Shown here one piece after another: positions 37,786 to 45,854 of a DNA stretch of 60,930 nt (positions are counted from its first letter, which is position 1; each line of letters begins with the position of its first letter). Location: contig JAIOYV010000038.1 of assembly GCA_021740905.1 (NCBI GenBank), positions 1 through 60,930 on the forward strand. Reading direction: 5' to 3'. Source of the stretch: Bacteroidales bacterium. GTDB taxonomy: Bacteria > Bacteroidota > Bacteroidia > Bacteroidales > M50B96. The notes beneath the pieces are model-generated. The model had not been told where the DNA came from, did not search any database, and worked only from the letters and a program-made list of their open reading frames with translations. The position numbers and the translations under genes were made by a program.

Positions 37786-38778
37786 ATGGATATTCGGGAA
37801 CTAAAAATACATTCTGTCCTTCTAAAGATTTTCGATGGGGAGGCAAACCATGATGAGAAGAAGGAGATAGAAAGATGGCTAAAGGTTCGACCAGAAAACC
37901 AGGCCCTTTTCGATAGTCTCCGGCAATCTTACTCCGATGCGGGAAAAAGCGTTGCCCCCAACACAGACACAGATAAGGCTTTTATGGTTCTCAATGAAAA
38001 ACTACAGTTGACTGATTCGTATTCTAAAGAAATAAAAAAGACGTTCTTATCTTCATGGATTTTTCGAGCTGCAGCTATTCTTGTTACCCTGTTGGGAATC
38101 GCGTTCCTTTTTACTTCAAACGAAAAAAACACAATTATCTCGAATTTGTCGAACGAGGTTTTATGGGATACCCTGATTGATGGGTCGGTGATTTGCCTTA
38201 ACAGCAATAGCGAAATAGTACTGGAAAAATCGTTTGGAAAAACTACCCGGAAGCTTAACTTGCAAGGCGAAGCCTGGTTCAACGTGGCCCCAGACAAAAG
38301 CAGACCATTTATTGTTTGTATCGACGATCTGAAAGTAAAAGTGGTTGGCACCTCTTTCAATATCCGCACCTCTCAAAACAGCGAAACTACCGATGTGTTT
38401 GTGGAATCGGGCAAGGTCCAGTTTTATAATTTTGAAGATGAACTGGATGATAATAGTTTTAAATTAGACCTGAGCCCAGGTGAACTGGCGCGATATGAAA
38501 ATAATGAAGTTGCAAAAATACCTGTTCCAGATCCGAATTATCTGGCCTGGAAAAGTGGGATGTTGGTGTTTGAACAAGCTCCCCTTTCGGTGGTAGTAGA
38601 AAAGCTGGAAAATCAATACGGAGTCCACATCACTTGTGCCCTGGCCAATCCCGACCGGTATTTGATCACGGCAAGCTTCGATAATAAGACTCCGGAATCC
38701 ATTTTACAAGGCATCAACAATAAACTCCATTTCGGATATGGTACCGAAGAGTATGCCCTTAAAATATCAAAAGAATAA
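37786..38778 (+). CDS. FecR-type transmembrane anti-sigma protein without adjacent sigma factor
   Basis: 330 aa from the ATG at 37786; the longer frame from 37690 runs through the terminator and is rejected. Layout of the Bacteroidota FecR family: cytoplasmic DUF4880-like segment (about 1-85; ILLKIFDGEANHDEKKEIERWL-type helix), one membrane span (about 86-108), periplasmic FecR domain (about 120-225; LPDGS-equivalent IDGSVICLNSNSEIVLEKSF, GEAWFNV, VVGTSFNIR, VESGKV), and a C-terminal DUF4974-like domain (about 255-325; LAWKSGMLVFEQAPLSVVVEKL). Such proteins normally hold an ECF sigma factor and contact a TonB receptor. Here no sigma gene precedes it, and a GWxTD gene follows 22 bp later, so regulation in trans is implied. 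Confidence 0.88.
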   Translation: MDIRELKIHSVLLKIFDGEANHDEKKEIERWLKVRPENQALFDSLRQSYSDAGKSVAPNTDTDKAFMVLNEKLQLTDSYSKEIKKTFLSSWIFRAAAILVTLLGIAFLFTSNEKNTIISNLSNEVLWDTLIDGSVICLNSNSEIVLEKSFGKTTRKLNLQGEAWFNVAPDKSRPFIVCIDDLKVKVVGTSFNIRTSQNSETTDVFVESGKVQFYNFEDELDDNSFKLDLSPGELARYENNEVAKIPVPDPNYLAWKSGMLVFEQAPLSVVVEKLENQYGVHITCALANPDRYLITASFDNKTPESILQGINNKLHFGYGTEEYALKISKE

Positions 38779-38800
38779 TATGAACTTAAAATATTCAATC

Positions 38801-40285
38801 ATGAAAAAGATTATACTGTTGACCTTATTATTGGCAGGTTTTTTTGTGGCGCAGGCACAGGAAAAAAACCTTCAGGCCCAATTTAATTTTGTAAGGTTTT
38901 ATTCGCCCGACGATGGCCCCTACCTCGAAACTTATCTCACGGTGACTGGAAATTCGGCCATCTTCAAAAAGAATAAAAACGACATGATGCAGGCTTCGAT
39001 TCAGGTTACCATGCTTTTTAAACAAAACGGTGAGTTGGTCGATTTTCGGAAATTCAACCTCTTGTCGCCCGAAATACAAGCCGACAGCCCGGTGCAGCCA
39101 AATTTTGTCGATGTGCAACGCATCCCTCTTGCAGCGGGCAATTACAAACTGGAGCTAAAAATAAAGGACAACCACACCGACACAAAACCATTTGTTGTGG
39201 ATGCCGATTTGGACATGCGGTTTGACCTGACAAAGACCACCCTTTCGGGCATTCAGCTTCTCGAAAAATATACCCCCACTGAGAAGGAAAACATATTGTC
39301 GAAAAATGGCTATGACATGGTGCCTTACGTATCGAATTTTTACCCCGAAAATGTGAAGGAGATTATTTTTTATGCTGAAATTTATAATGCCAACAAAGAA
39401 ATGGGCGCAAAGACACCTTACCTCTTGCGCTATTTTATCGAGTCGAACGAGACCGGCAAAATGATGTACCAGTTTACCACCTTCAAAAAGGAGGAAGCTG
39501 CCAAAATATCCGTGCTCCTCGGCAAATTCAACATTGAAGAGTTACCATCGGGAAATTACAACCTGGTCCTAGAAGTTCGCAACCGCGACAATGAGCTTAT
39601 TACAAATAATCGTTTTTTCTTTCAGCGCAGCAACCCCGAGGTAGCTTTTGCCATGAACGACCTGGCAGCCATTAACGTGATAAATACATTCGCCAGCCCA
39701 ATAACCAACCCGGATACTTTACAGGAATATATTAAATGTTTATATCCTATTGCAGACATAAACGAAAGACGCTTTTCCGAGAACCTACTTAGAAAGCCCG
39801 ATGTGGAAAAGATGCAGCAGTATTTTGTGAATTTCTGGACCAAGCGCAACAAAGTTTTTCCCGAAAAAGAGTGGCAGAAATATAAAAGACAGGTGGCCAT
39901 GATAAACCGGAGCTACAGCACACAAATCAAGAGAGGGTATGAAACCGACCGAGGCAGGGTGTATCTACAGTATGGCGCCCCTAATATGATCCGCGAAGAA
40001 AAACATTCCCCTAACATTTACCCCTTCGAAATATGGCAGTACTACGAACTAGGTAGCCAGTCGAACCGGAAATTCTTGTTTTATAATTCTGCCATTGTGG
40101 GCGACGATTATCAATTGCTTCATAGCAATGCGAAAGGAGAAATTTTTACCCAAAACTGGGAATCGATTATTGCAACAAGAACGACAAACCCTATTTATTT
40201 TTCTGAAAACATATCAAGTGACAGCGATATTAAGGTCGATGAAAACTGGGGCGTGCATATTAGGGAGATTTGGGATAATCCTTAG
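38801..40285 (+). CDS. GWxTD-domain secreted protein
   Basis: 494 aa counted from the ATG at 38801, which begins a clean signal peptide (MKKIILLTLLLAGFFVAQAQ); an ATG at 38780 would add 7 residues. N-terminal beta-rich domains (about 25-290) precede the GWxTD domain (about 310-494) with the core YETDRGRVYLQYGAPN and IYPFEIWQYYELGSQ. The exact GWxTD motif is degenerate here (GYETD). The family is widespread in Bacteroidota and of unknown function. It begins just after the FecR-type gene, so the pair is probably an operon linking envelope signalling to this exported protein. Confidence 0.88.
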   Translation: MKKIILLTLLLAGFFVAQAQEKNLQAQFNFVRFYSPDDGPYLETYLTVTGNSAIFKKNKNDMMQASIQVTMLFKQNGELVDFRKFNLLSPEIQADSPVQPNFVDVQRIPLAAGNYKLELKIKDNHTDTKPFVVDADLDMRFDLTKTTLSGIQLLEKYTPTEKENILSKNGYDMVPYVSNFYPENVKEIIFYAEIYNANKEMGAKTPYLLRYFIESNETGKMMYQFTTFKKEEAAKISVLLGKFNIEELPSGNYNLVLEVRNRDNELITNNRFFFQRSNPEVAFAMNDLAAINVINTFASPITNPDTLQEYIKCLYPIADINERRFSENLLRKPDVEKMQQYFVNFWTKRNKVFPEKEWQKYKRQVAMINRSYSTQIKRGYETDRGRVYLQYGAPNMIREEKHSPNIYPFEIWQYYELGSQSNRKFLFYNSAIVGDDYQLLHSNAKGEIFTQNWESIIATRTTNPIYFSENISSDSDIKVDENWGVHIREIWDNP

Positions 40286-40370
40286 GGAGATATAACAATT
40301 AGGCGTTTCCTGAGCAATTTTCAGCCAAGAAAAACACATCTCTTAATTCCTATTCCTTCGTACTTTGTGT

Positions 40371-40378
40371 TATTTTTG
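40371..40378 (+). promoter_or_regulatory. -7 promoter element upstream of the acyltransferase gene
   Basis: TATTTTTG matches TAnnTTTG exactly and lies 23 bp before the ATG at 40402. A -33 TTTG at the right distance is not obvious. Confidence 0.45.
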
Positions 40379-40401
40379 CCGATCAATATTAGAGATAATT
40401 G

Positions 40402-41274
40402 ATGGATGCAGTGGTTTTTTATTTGGTTTATTCTATAGTATGGGGGATTACGTTGTTGCCCATGCCGATCCTTTATCTAATTTCTGATATTATTTTTTTC
40501 CTTAATTACTATGTGATTGGCTACCGGAAGAAGGTGGTGTTCGAAAATTTACAACGCTCGTTCCCCGAAAAATCAGTAGAAGAATTAAAGATCATCAGAA
40601 GAAAATTCTACCGTCACTTTGCTGATATTATAATTGAGATAGCAGCCACTGTGCATCTATCAGAAAAAGATATGAAACGGCACTGCACCTTCAAAAACGT
40701 CGAAGTACTCGACCGGCTTTACCAGAAGGGAAAAAGTGTGACAGCCATTATGGGCCATTATGGAAATTGGGAATGGCAAAGCGGGATCGGCCGGATGACA
40801 CAATTTCGTGCCATTGCCATATACAAACCCCTCAGCAATCCTTATTTCGATCGGTTTATGACCAACATGCGTCAGAAATTTGGCCTGGAAGTCTCTCCTA
40901 TGAATAGGATTTACCGTGATCTTTCCGAAGCAAAAAAAGCCGGGCAGCAAACCCTCACTTTTTTTATTGCCGACCAATCGCCCATGCGCCGCGACATTAA
41001 GCTATGGATCGATTTTATGAACCAGAAAACGGGGGTGTTCCTCGGGGCCGACAAAATTTCAAAAAAACTGAACAACGCAATCGTTTATTTCAAAATGAAA
41101 AAGATAAAGCGGGGCCGGTACGAAGTTGAAATTATTCCTTTGTTCGAAGAACTAATATCAGTCGAAGAAAATGAGATCACCATAAGTCACATGAAAATCC
41201 TCGAAGAAATGATCAGGGAACAGCCCGAACATTGGTTGTGGTCGCACAGGCGGTGGAAACATCAGCCGGAGTAG
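40402..41274 (+). CDS. Lipid A biosynthesis acyltransferase (LpxL/HtrB type)
   Basis: 290 aa. One N-terminal membrane anchor (about 5-40) and the LPLAT catalytic domain: the H(x4)E motif in MGHYGNWEWQSG (about residues 112-123), FFIADQSP further on and IIPLFEEL. The family transfers acyl chains to Kdo-lipid IVA at the inner membrane. In Bacteroidota it also includes relatives acting on other lipids. Start taken at the ATG at 40402; the frame can be read from a TTG one codon earlier. Single-gene unit. Confidence 0.9.
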   Translation: MDAVVFYLVYSIVWGITLLPMPILYLISDIIFFLNYYVIGYRKKVVFENLQRSFPEKSVEELKIIRRKFYRHFADIIIEIAATVHLSEKDMKRHCTFKNVEVLDRLYQKGKSVTAIMGHYGNWEWQSGIGRMTQFRAIAIYKPLSNPYFDRFMTNMRQKFGLEVSPMNRIYRDLSEAKKAGQQTLTFFIADQSPMRRDIKLWIDFMNQKTGVFLGADKISKKLNNAIVYFKMKKIKRGRYEVEIIPLFEELISVEENEITISHMKILEEMIREQPEHWLWSHRRWKHQPE

Positions 41275-41629
41275 TCTTCAGTTGGCAGTCTTCAGTTGGC
41301 AGTCTTCAAAACGCAGTCGGCAGTTCTCAGTCGGCTAACTTCAGCCTTTTAAATGCGAAGAGCAGCGGAATGAAAACTGGAAATCCGCTTTATAATCCTT
41401 ATCACATAAAACAATATCATTTCGTTCATCAAAATCGCAAATCAAAAATCAGCCTGTCCCGACTTTTATTCGGGATTGATCTTATATCTTAAATCAATTT
41501 TTCACATTTCTATTTTACAGGTTTTAATGAGAAATTGGCTTTGGTCCGAATAAAGAAACCTATTGGATTTCATATTCCTTTTTTGAATAATTGGACCTCC
41601 GAACTGACACACTGCGAACTGAAGAGTGC
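41275..41629. repeat. Intergenic region with CAGTTGGCAGTCTTC repeats
   Basis: Right after the acyltransferase stop codon, at about 41277-41345, there are direct copies of CAGT(T/C)GGCAGT(C/T)(T/C)TC. A second element near 41457-41477 is a hairpin TCCCGA...TCGGGA. Similar units occur at about 54938-54982, and the coding end of the O-antigen ligase-like gene at 32,118-32,180 resembles them. No gene is seen. Confidence 0.65.
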
Positions 41630-42466
41630 CTACTGAAATTCCAGCCATTCAATGATGTACTTGAAAACCTCATCCTGAAAAGGCTCATTATGCAATTCAT
41701 GGAACAAACCTTCCCATGCCTTAAAGTGGCAATTCGTTCCAGCCCGTGCGGCAAACTCTTCGCTTGCCGAAAATGAGGTGATACGGTCGCCATTTTCTTG
41801 CATCAATAAAATAGGCACAGCCAGTTTATCGGCATTTTCGATAGCCCATAGCCCCGCCTTCTGAATATTGATGAAGCCTGCCGGGGTAATCCTGTCGTGA
41901 ATAAGTGGATCTGCTATGTATTGTGCGACCACCTCGGGATTATCGGTCAGGTGGTGGGCTTTGATATTGGCTTTTTGTTCGATGCCCGGAGCTATTCGAC
42001 AAGCAATTTGAGCGAGAAATCGTAGCAGGAAATTGGGTTCGTTAGCTAACTTCAGCCAGGGCGAGGTAATGATGGCAGCCTTTACTTTTGGCTTTCGGCG
42101 CAACAAATAATTGGCTATTACATTCCCTCCCATGCTATGTCCATATAATATTACTGGGATTTTTGGGAATCGTATTTCAACCTCCTTCAAACAAAAATCT
42201 ATATCCAGAAGAAAATCGTCGAAACTATTGCAATGTCCACGTTTACCTCCGGACTTTCCATTTCCACGGGTATCAAAACAGCAAAAAGCATAGTCGTGAT
42301 GCACGAATTTTTCGGCCCAATGGGTAAAACGTTCCGACCGGTCGCTCAAGCCATGCGATAAGAGGATTAGTGCTTTTGGAAAATTGGAGGGTTGCCAAAT
42401 TTGGCCATATAGTGTAAGACCATCGTGGCTAATAATTTCTAATTCGGAATGTATCGATTCTCCCAT
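41630..42466 (-). CDS. Alpha/beta hydrolase, lysophospholipase/monoacylglycerol lipase type
   Basis: 278 aa from the ATG at 42466; an ATG at 42472 lies only 8 bp from the -7 box and is less likely. Motifs of the serine hydrolase family: oxyanion segment ILLSHGLSDRSERF, the nucleophile elbow GHSMGGNV (about residue 113), Asp in LLMQENGDRITS, and His in LFHELHNEP. No signal peptide, so it is probably cytosolic and acts on lysophospholipids or monoacylglycerols. It is divergent from the YjbQ gene with a 47-bp gap. Confidence 0.88.
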   Translation of the reverse strand: MGESIHSELEIISHDGLTLYGQIWQPSNFPKALILLSHGLSDRSERFTHWAEKFVHHDYAFCCFDTRGNGKSGGKRGHCNSFDDFLLDIDFCLKEVEIRFPKIPVILYGHSMGGNVIANYLLRRKPKVKAAIITSPWLKLANEPNFLLRFLAQIACRIAPGIEQKANIKAHHLTDNPEVVAQYIADPLIHDRITPAGFINIQKAGLWAIENADKLAVPILLMQENGDRITSFSASEEFAARAGTNCHFKAWEGLFHELHNEPFQDEVFKYIIEWLEFQ

Positions 42467-42480
42467 GCTCAAATTTTCAT

Positions 42481-42499
42481 CAAAATTACACTATTTTTG
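42481..42499. promoter_or_regulatory. Compact divergent promoter of hydrolase and yjbQ-like genes
   Basis: TATTTTTG (42492-42499) on the plus strand and CAAAATTA (42481-42488), which reads TAATTTTG on the minus strand, are exact -7 matches only 3 bp apart and face outward. Both transcripts would have leaders of about 10 nt or less. Confidence 0.6.
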
Positions 42500-42513
42500 A
42501 ATGAGGATAAAAG

Positions 42514-42924
42514 ATGAATACAATGCAGGAAACTATTAGTATACGTACCGACCGCCACGAAGGTCTTTACGATATTACCAGCGAAGTTCGCAACATTGTG
42601 AATAAGAGTGGTGTGAAAACAGGCATTGTGAATGTGTACGTTCAAGGTGCAACGGCCGCAATCATGATTCAGGAGAACTGGGATACCTCGGTGCAAAACG
42701 ATGTCATCACTTTGTTCCGGAAACTTATCCCCAATGGGGTGTGGGAGCACGACGCACAGGATGGCAATGGTGATTCCCACTTAAAGGCGGGGATAGTTGG
42801 CCCATCAGAAAGCATCCCTATTATAAATGGTGCACCGGGACTGTCGACCTGGCAAAATATTTTTGTTTGCGAATTCGATGGGCCTCGGAATAGGAGAAAC
42901 GTAGTGGTTACTGTAATGGGTTGA
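42514..42924 (+). CDS. YjbQ-family protein (UPF0047)
   Basis: 136 aa, complete. The family signature is present: YVQGATAAIMIQEN, WEHDAQDGNGDSHLKAGIVGPS, GLSTWQNIFVCEFDGPRNRR. YjbQ proteins are small trimeric or oligomeric proteins that can show weak thiamine-phosphate synthase activity; the physiological role is unsettled. Compared with the common HTT in the first block, this protein has GATAA, so a His is replaced by Gly. That change may weaken catalysis or mark a subfamily. Leader of about 10 nt. Confidence 0.88.
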   Translation: MNTMQETISIRTDRHEGLYDITSEVRNIVNKSGVKTGIVNVYVQGATAAIMIQENWDTSVQNDVITLFRKLIPNGVWEHDAQDGNGDSHLKAGIVGPSESIPIINGAPGLSTWQNIFVCEFDGPRNRRNVVVTVMG

Positions 42925-43017
42925 AATGGAGGAGCAGGTTTTTATTTGTTGAGAATATACTTTTTATTCTAAAAGTAGATGATCTGGAAGTTGCATGAAA
43001 CCATTCATTATTTTTAG

Positions 43018-43049
43018 TTTGGAGCTTATGTGAAAGTAGGCTATTTTCG
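43018..43049 (+). promoter_or_regulatory. Promoter of the sulfotransferase-like gene
   Basis: TTTG at 43018-43021 and TATTTTCG at 43042-43049, 20-nt spacer, one mismatch to TAnnTTTG. The -7 box lies 18 bp before the ATG at 43068. Confidence 0.5.
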
Positions 43050-43067
43050 GCCCTCTGAATTTTGGCA

Positions 43068-43868
43068 ATGAAAAAATACATAATCCTGTCACTTGCACGA
43101 AGCGGTAGCAACAACCTGGTAAATCTTTTGAACCAGCACCCAAAAATCGCAAACTATGGCGAAATACTGGGTGAGTGGACAATCCCGTATCAATTGCATC
43201 AAAAATATGGGCTGGGTGGGAAATCTGTTTCGGGATATCTCGATTACATTTACAAAAGCAGATTGTTTTTCTATTTAGGTCAGATTTACTCTGCCTATTC
43301 GCATCTCAGAAGGAGCAAGCCAATAAATTTCAAAACAAGAAACCAAGTTGAACTGTTTGGTGTGAAAGATTTCTCTTCCAATTTTTATCGCCACAATATT
43401 ACATCCTATTTAAAAGAGCGTGACGACATTCAGGTAATAAGCCTTTATCGGGCAAATTCCTTAAAGCGGTTCATCTCCATCGAAAAATTATTGACAGGTG
43501 GAGATGTTGCGGTAGAAAAAAATCAGGATTCTGCCAACGAAAAAAAGTTAAAAGCTATTCATCTCGACATCGAAAAGTTTATGAAAGGATTGGAAGAGTG
43601 TGATATTCAATTGCAAGAGCATCATGCTTTGGTTAACGAATTATCCGTTGAGAGGGTGCTGAGTATTCGATACGAAGATATGTTTGCCAATCACGAAGCA
43701 TTGGTGGCAACCAGGGATTCCATCTATGAGTTTCTATCTGTACCACCTATTACAATTGAAAGTGGTCATAAAAAAATCCTTCCCGACGACCTATCGAAAG
43801 TGGTGCTTAACTACGACGAACTAGTAAAAACACTGAAAGGGACTATATATGAGCAATTCCTTGATTAA
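43068..43868 (+). CDS. Sulfotransferase-like protein
   Basis: 266 aa from the ATG at 43068. The N-terminal YIILSLARSGSNNLVNLL resembles the 5'-phosphosulfate-binding loop of PAPS-dependent sulfotransferases, and ISLYRANSLKRFISIE around residue 128 resembles the 3'-phosphate-binding block (RxxxxRxxS). The C-terminal half (VLSIRYEDMFAN) also fits. Likely target would be a glycan or lipid; none is evident from neighbours. It stands alone with its own promoter. Confidence 0.72.
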   Translation: MKKYIILSLARSGSNNLVNLLNQHPKIANYGEILGEWTIPYQLHQKYGLGGKSVSGYLDYIYKSRLFFYLGQIYSAYSHLRRSKPINFKTRNQVELFGVKDFSSNFYRHNITSYLKERDDIQVISLYRANSLKRFISIEKLLTGGDVAVEKNQDSANEKKLKAIHLDIEKFMKGLEECDIQLQEHHALVNELSVERVLSIRYEDMFANHEALVATRDSIYEFLSVPPITIESGHKKILPDDLSKVVLNYDELVKTLKGTIYEQFLD

Positions 43869-43989
43869 GAGGCTACTATATTAATAGTAATGACACAAAC
43901 AATCTATTTAGAATGATTCTTAACAAGATATTATGATTTTACTCATTCCTTTTAACAGTTCATTAACAAGGGTGTGAGTGTGAATGACA

Positions 43990-43997
43990 TACTTTTG
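43990..43997 (+). promoter_or_regulatory. -7 promoter element of the Lys/Cys-rich peptide gene
   Basis: TACTTTTG is an exact TAnnTTTG match, 37 bp before the ATG at 44035. No clear -33 TTTG is found at standard spacing. Confidence 0.5.
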
Positions 43998-44034
43998 CTT
44001 CCAGAGATTTTAACAAACTAAAAAAATAAATTAC

Positions 44035-44349
44035 ATGAAAAAATTAGTGTTATTAATTGCCCTCTTCGCTTTTATCGGTTCTACAGTCACAACCACTGCA
44101 ACCGTAAAGTTTGATGATTCGAAAGTTGTTGTTGTGAAAGCCGACAAAGTAAAGGATCTTGACAAAGACAAGGACAAGAAGAAAAAAGACAAAAAGAAAG
44201 GGACTAAAGATTGCAAAAGTGATTGTAGCAAGTCAAAATCAGAATGTTCAAAAGCTGAAAAGAAAGCTTGTTGCCCAGGACACACAACCAAAGAGTGTAC
44301 AAAAACAAAATCAGAAGCTAAGCAAGATGTTAAGCCGGAAAATGAATAA
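44035..44349 (+). CDS. Exported Lys- and Cys-rich small protein, function unknown
   Basis: 104 aa. Signal peptide at about 1-22, then a short beta-like segment (FDDSKVVVVKADKVKD), a lysine/aspartate run (residues 40-57), and a cluster of six cysteines at 60, 64, 71, 79, 80 and 88 with a single His in PGHTTKEC. The Cys pattern suggests metal binding or a disulfide-rich fold in the periplasm. Strong own promoter box and a strong terminator show that it is an independently expressed gene. I do not recognise the family; the low-complexity middle makes homology hard to judge. Confidence 0.7.
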   Translation: MKKLVLLIALFAFIGSTVTTTATVKFDDSKVVVVKADKVKDLDKDKDKKKKDKKKGTKDCKSDCSKSKSECSKAEKKACCPGHTTKECTKTKSEAKQDVKPENE

Positions 44350-44389
44350 GAGCTAATGTGCCTTATATAGTTAGTTGATTAGTAATGAT

Positions 44390-44429
44390 AAAGGTCTGTC
44401 TTTCTCCCCGAAAGCAGGCCTTTTTCTTT
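44390..44429 (+). terminator. Terminator of the Lys/Cys-rich peptide gene
   Basis: AAAGGTCTGTCTTTC (44390-44404) pairs with GAAAGCAGGCCTTT (44410-44423) around the loop TCCCC, with one bulge, followed by a T-rich tract. Confidence 0.85.
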
Positions 44430-44703
44430 TGTATAAACCGAAGAATGAAAAAGGCGATTACAGTGTAATGATTTAGGATTGATGATTTACCTCGCCTAAA
44501 AAGCGGGGCAGGCTGATTTTTGATTTAAAAAGTTCGGTACGATCCTCAAGGTCAAAAATCTAATTTCGTTGATCCTTGTTCTGAAATCAAAACTCCATAT
44601 CGCCAAACGCACAAGATTTTAAGATAAGTTGTCGTTGGCAACGAAGTGAGAGGCCTATAAAATGATTGGTGCAATCATTCGGAGTAACTACCCACAAATT
44701 GTC
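44430..44703. other. Intergenic stretch between convergent genes
   Basis: No gene seen. It contains a GCCTAAAAAGCGGGGCAGGC segment (about 44495-44514) of the palindrome-rich kind found elsewhere in this window, but no clear hairpin with T-run near the purQ stop codon. Confidence 0.4.
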
Positions 44704-45417
44704 CTATTCCACTATGCCGCAAAGCTTTTGCTTCATCGACTTAATGATGGATTCGAACATTATGCGTCCATCGGTATTTCCGAGCTCGTCGTCGGCAGCT
44801 CTTTCTGGGTGGGGCATCATGCCGTACACATTTTTGCGTAGGTTGCATATCCCTGCAATATTTTCGATAGAGCCATTGGGATTCGATTCTTTCGACACTT
44901 TTCCATTCTCGTCGCAATACCTGAAAAGTATCTGATGGTTTTCGTTCATCTCTTTCAATGTGGCGGTATCGGCATAATAGCGGCCTTCGCCATGGGCAAT
45001 GGGGATGCTCAAAGCACGTTCGTCGGTAAGACCCCTGGTGAGACACGTAGAATGGTTTACAACTGTGATGTAGACATTTTTGCAGATAAACTTCTGGTTT
45101 TCGTTGTGCAACAGTGCACCAGGCAACAGTCCCGATTCACATAAAATCTGAAAGCCATTGCAGACACCAAACACTAAGCCCCCCCGGTTGGCAAATTCGA
45201 TTACTTTCTCCATGATTGGGGAATAGCGTGCAATAGCTCCCGAACGCAAATAATCGCCATACGAAAAACCACCGGGAAGTATAATTGCATCTACATTTTG
45301 CAAATCCGTACTTTTATGCCAAAGCTCAACAACCTTTTGTTCCATGATGTTGCGCAATACATAAAGCATGTCGTGATCGCAATTGGAACCAGGAAAAATG
45401 ACTACACCAAATTTCAT
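44704..45417 (-). CDS. purQ: Phosphoribosylformylglycinamidine synthase subunit PurQ
   Basis: 237 aa, complete. Class I glutamine amidotransferase: PGGFSYGDYLRSGAIA, nucleophile Cys86 in VFGVCNGFQIL, and the His/Glu pair in MMPHPERA near the C-terminus. PurQ supplies ammonia from glutamine to PurL in the fourth step of purine synthesis. It is the separate small-subunit form, so PurL and PurS should lie elsewhere; none is here. The gene stands alone with a good promoter. Confidence 0.96.
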   Translation of the reverse strand: MKFGVVIFPGSNCDHDMLYVLRNIMEQKVVELWHKSTDLQNVDAIILPGGFSYGDYLRSGAIARYSPIMEKVIEFANRGGLVFGVCNGFQILCESGLLPGALLHNENQKFICKNVYITVVNHSTCLTRGLTDERALSIPIAHGEGRYYADTATLKEMNENHQILFRYCDENGKVSKESNPNGSIENIAGICNLRKNVYGMMPHPERAADDELGNTDGRIMFESIIKSMKQKLCGIVE

Positions 45418-45440
45418 AACTGTCGTAATTTATTCTCGAC

Positions 45441-45471
45441 CAAAGATAGATATTATTCAATAGGCTGCAAA
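45441..45471 (-). promoter_or_regulatory. Promoter of purQ
   Basis: On the minus strand, TATCTTTG (45441-45448) and TTTG (45468-45471) are separated by 19 nt, an almost ideal Bacteroidota promoter, with the -7 box ending 23 bp before the start codon. Confidence 0.75.
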
Positions 45472-45507
45472 AAAGTAATAGTGTAAGAACAACTTGTTCA
45501 AATTGGA

Positions 45508-45717
45508 TTATTTAGGGGGTAGCGACATCGCATAATGGAAGCTATCGTTTAGGAGGGAAGACAGCAATTCCAGATCATCATACAGTTTTTCAGACACCAA
45601 TACGTTGTCTTTCATAAAAGCCCCATACGATTTGAAACGGCCTGTTTCGTGTACTTCCATAAATTTTTTGCCTAATTCTTTCGGAAGTCGGATGCCCATT
45701 TCCTCATCCTTATTCAA
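45508..45717 (-). CDS. Small hypothetical protein, possibly ribbon-helix-helix type
   Basis: 69 aa. The segment MGIRLPKELGKKFMEVHETGRFKSYGAFMKD resembles the strand-helix-helix layout of CopG/Arc-type regulators (short Ile-Arg-Leu-Pro strand, then two helices), followed by a C-terminal helix. It could be an antitoxin-type or small regulator, but no toxin gene is adjacent. The assignment is tentative. Confidence 0.5.
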   Translation of the reverse strand: MNKDEEMGIRLPKELGKKFMEVHETGRFKSYGAFMKDNVLVSEKLYDDLELLSSLLNDSFHYAMSLPPK

Positions 45718-45854
45718 CTACGAAAACATATAGCCATTGGCCAATGTATAGGCCATCGTTTTGCCCTACTGAAGAAATTAATAAGGTTTATTAAATATTC
45801 AAAAATGTAAACTATTTAGCTGCACTTATGAAAAATACCTCATATTCAGATTTC

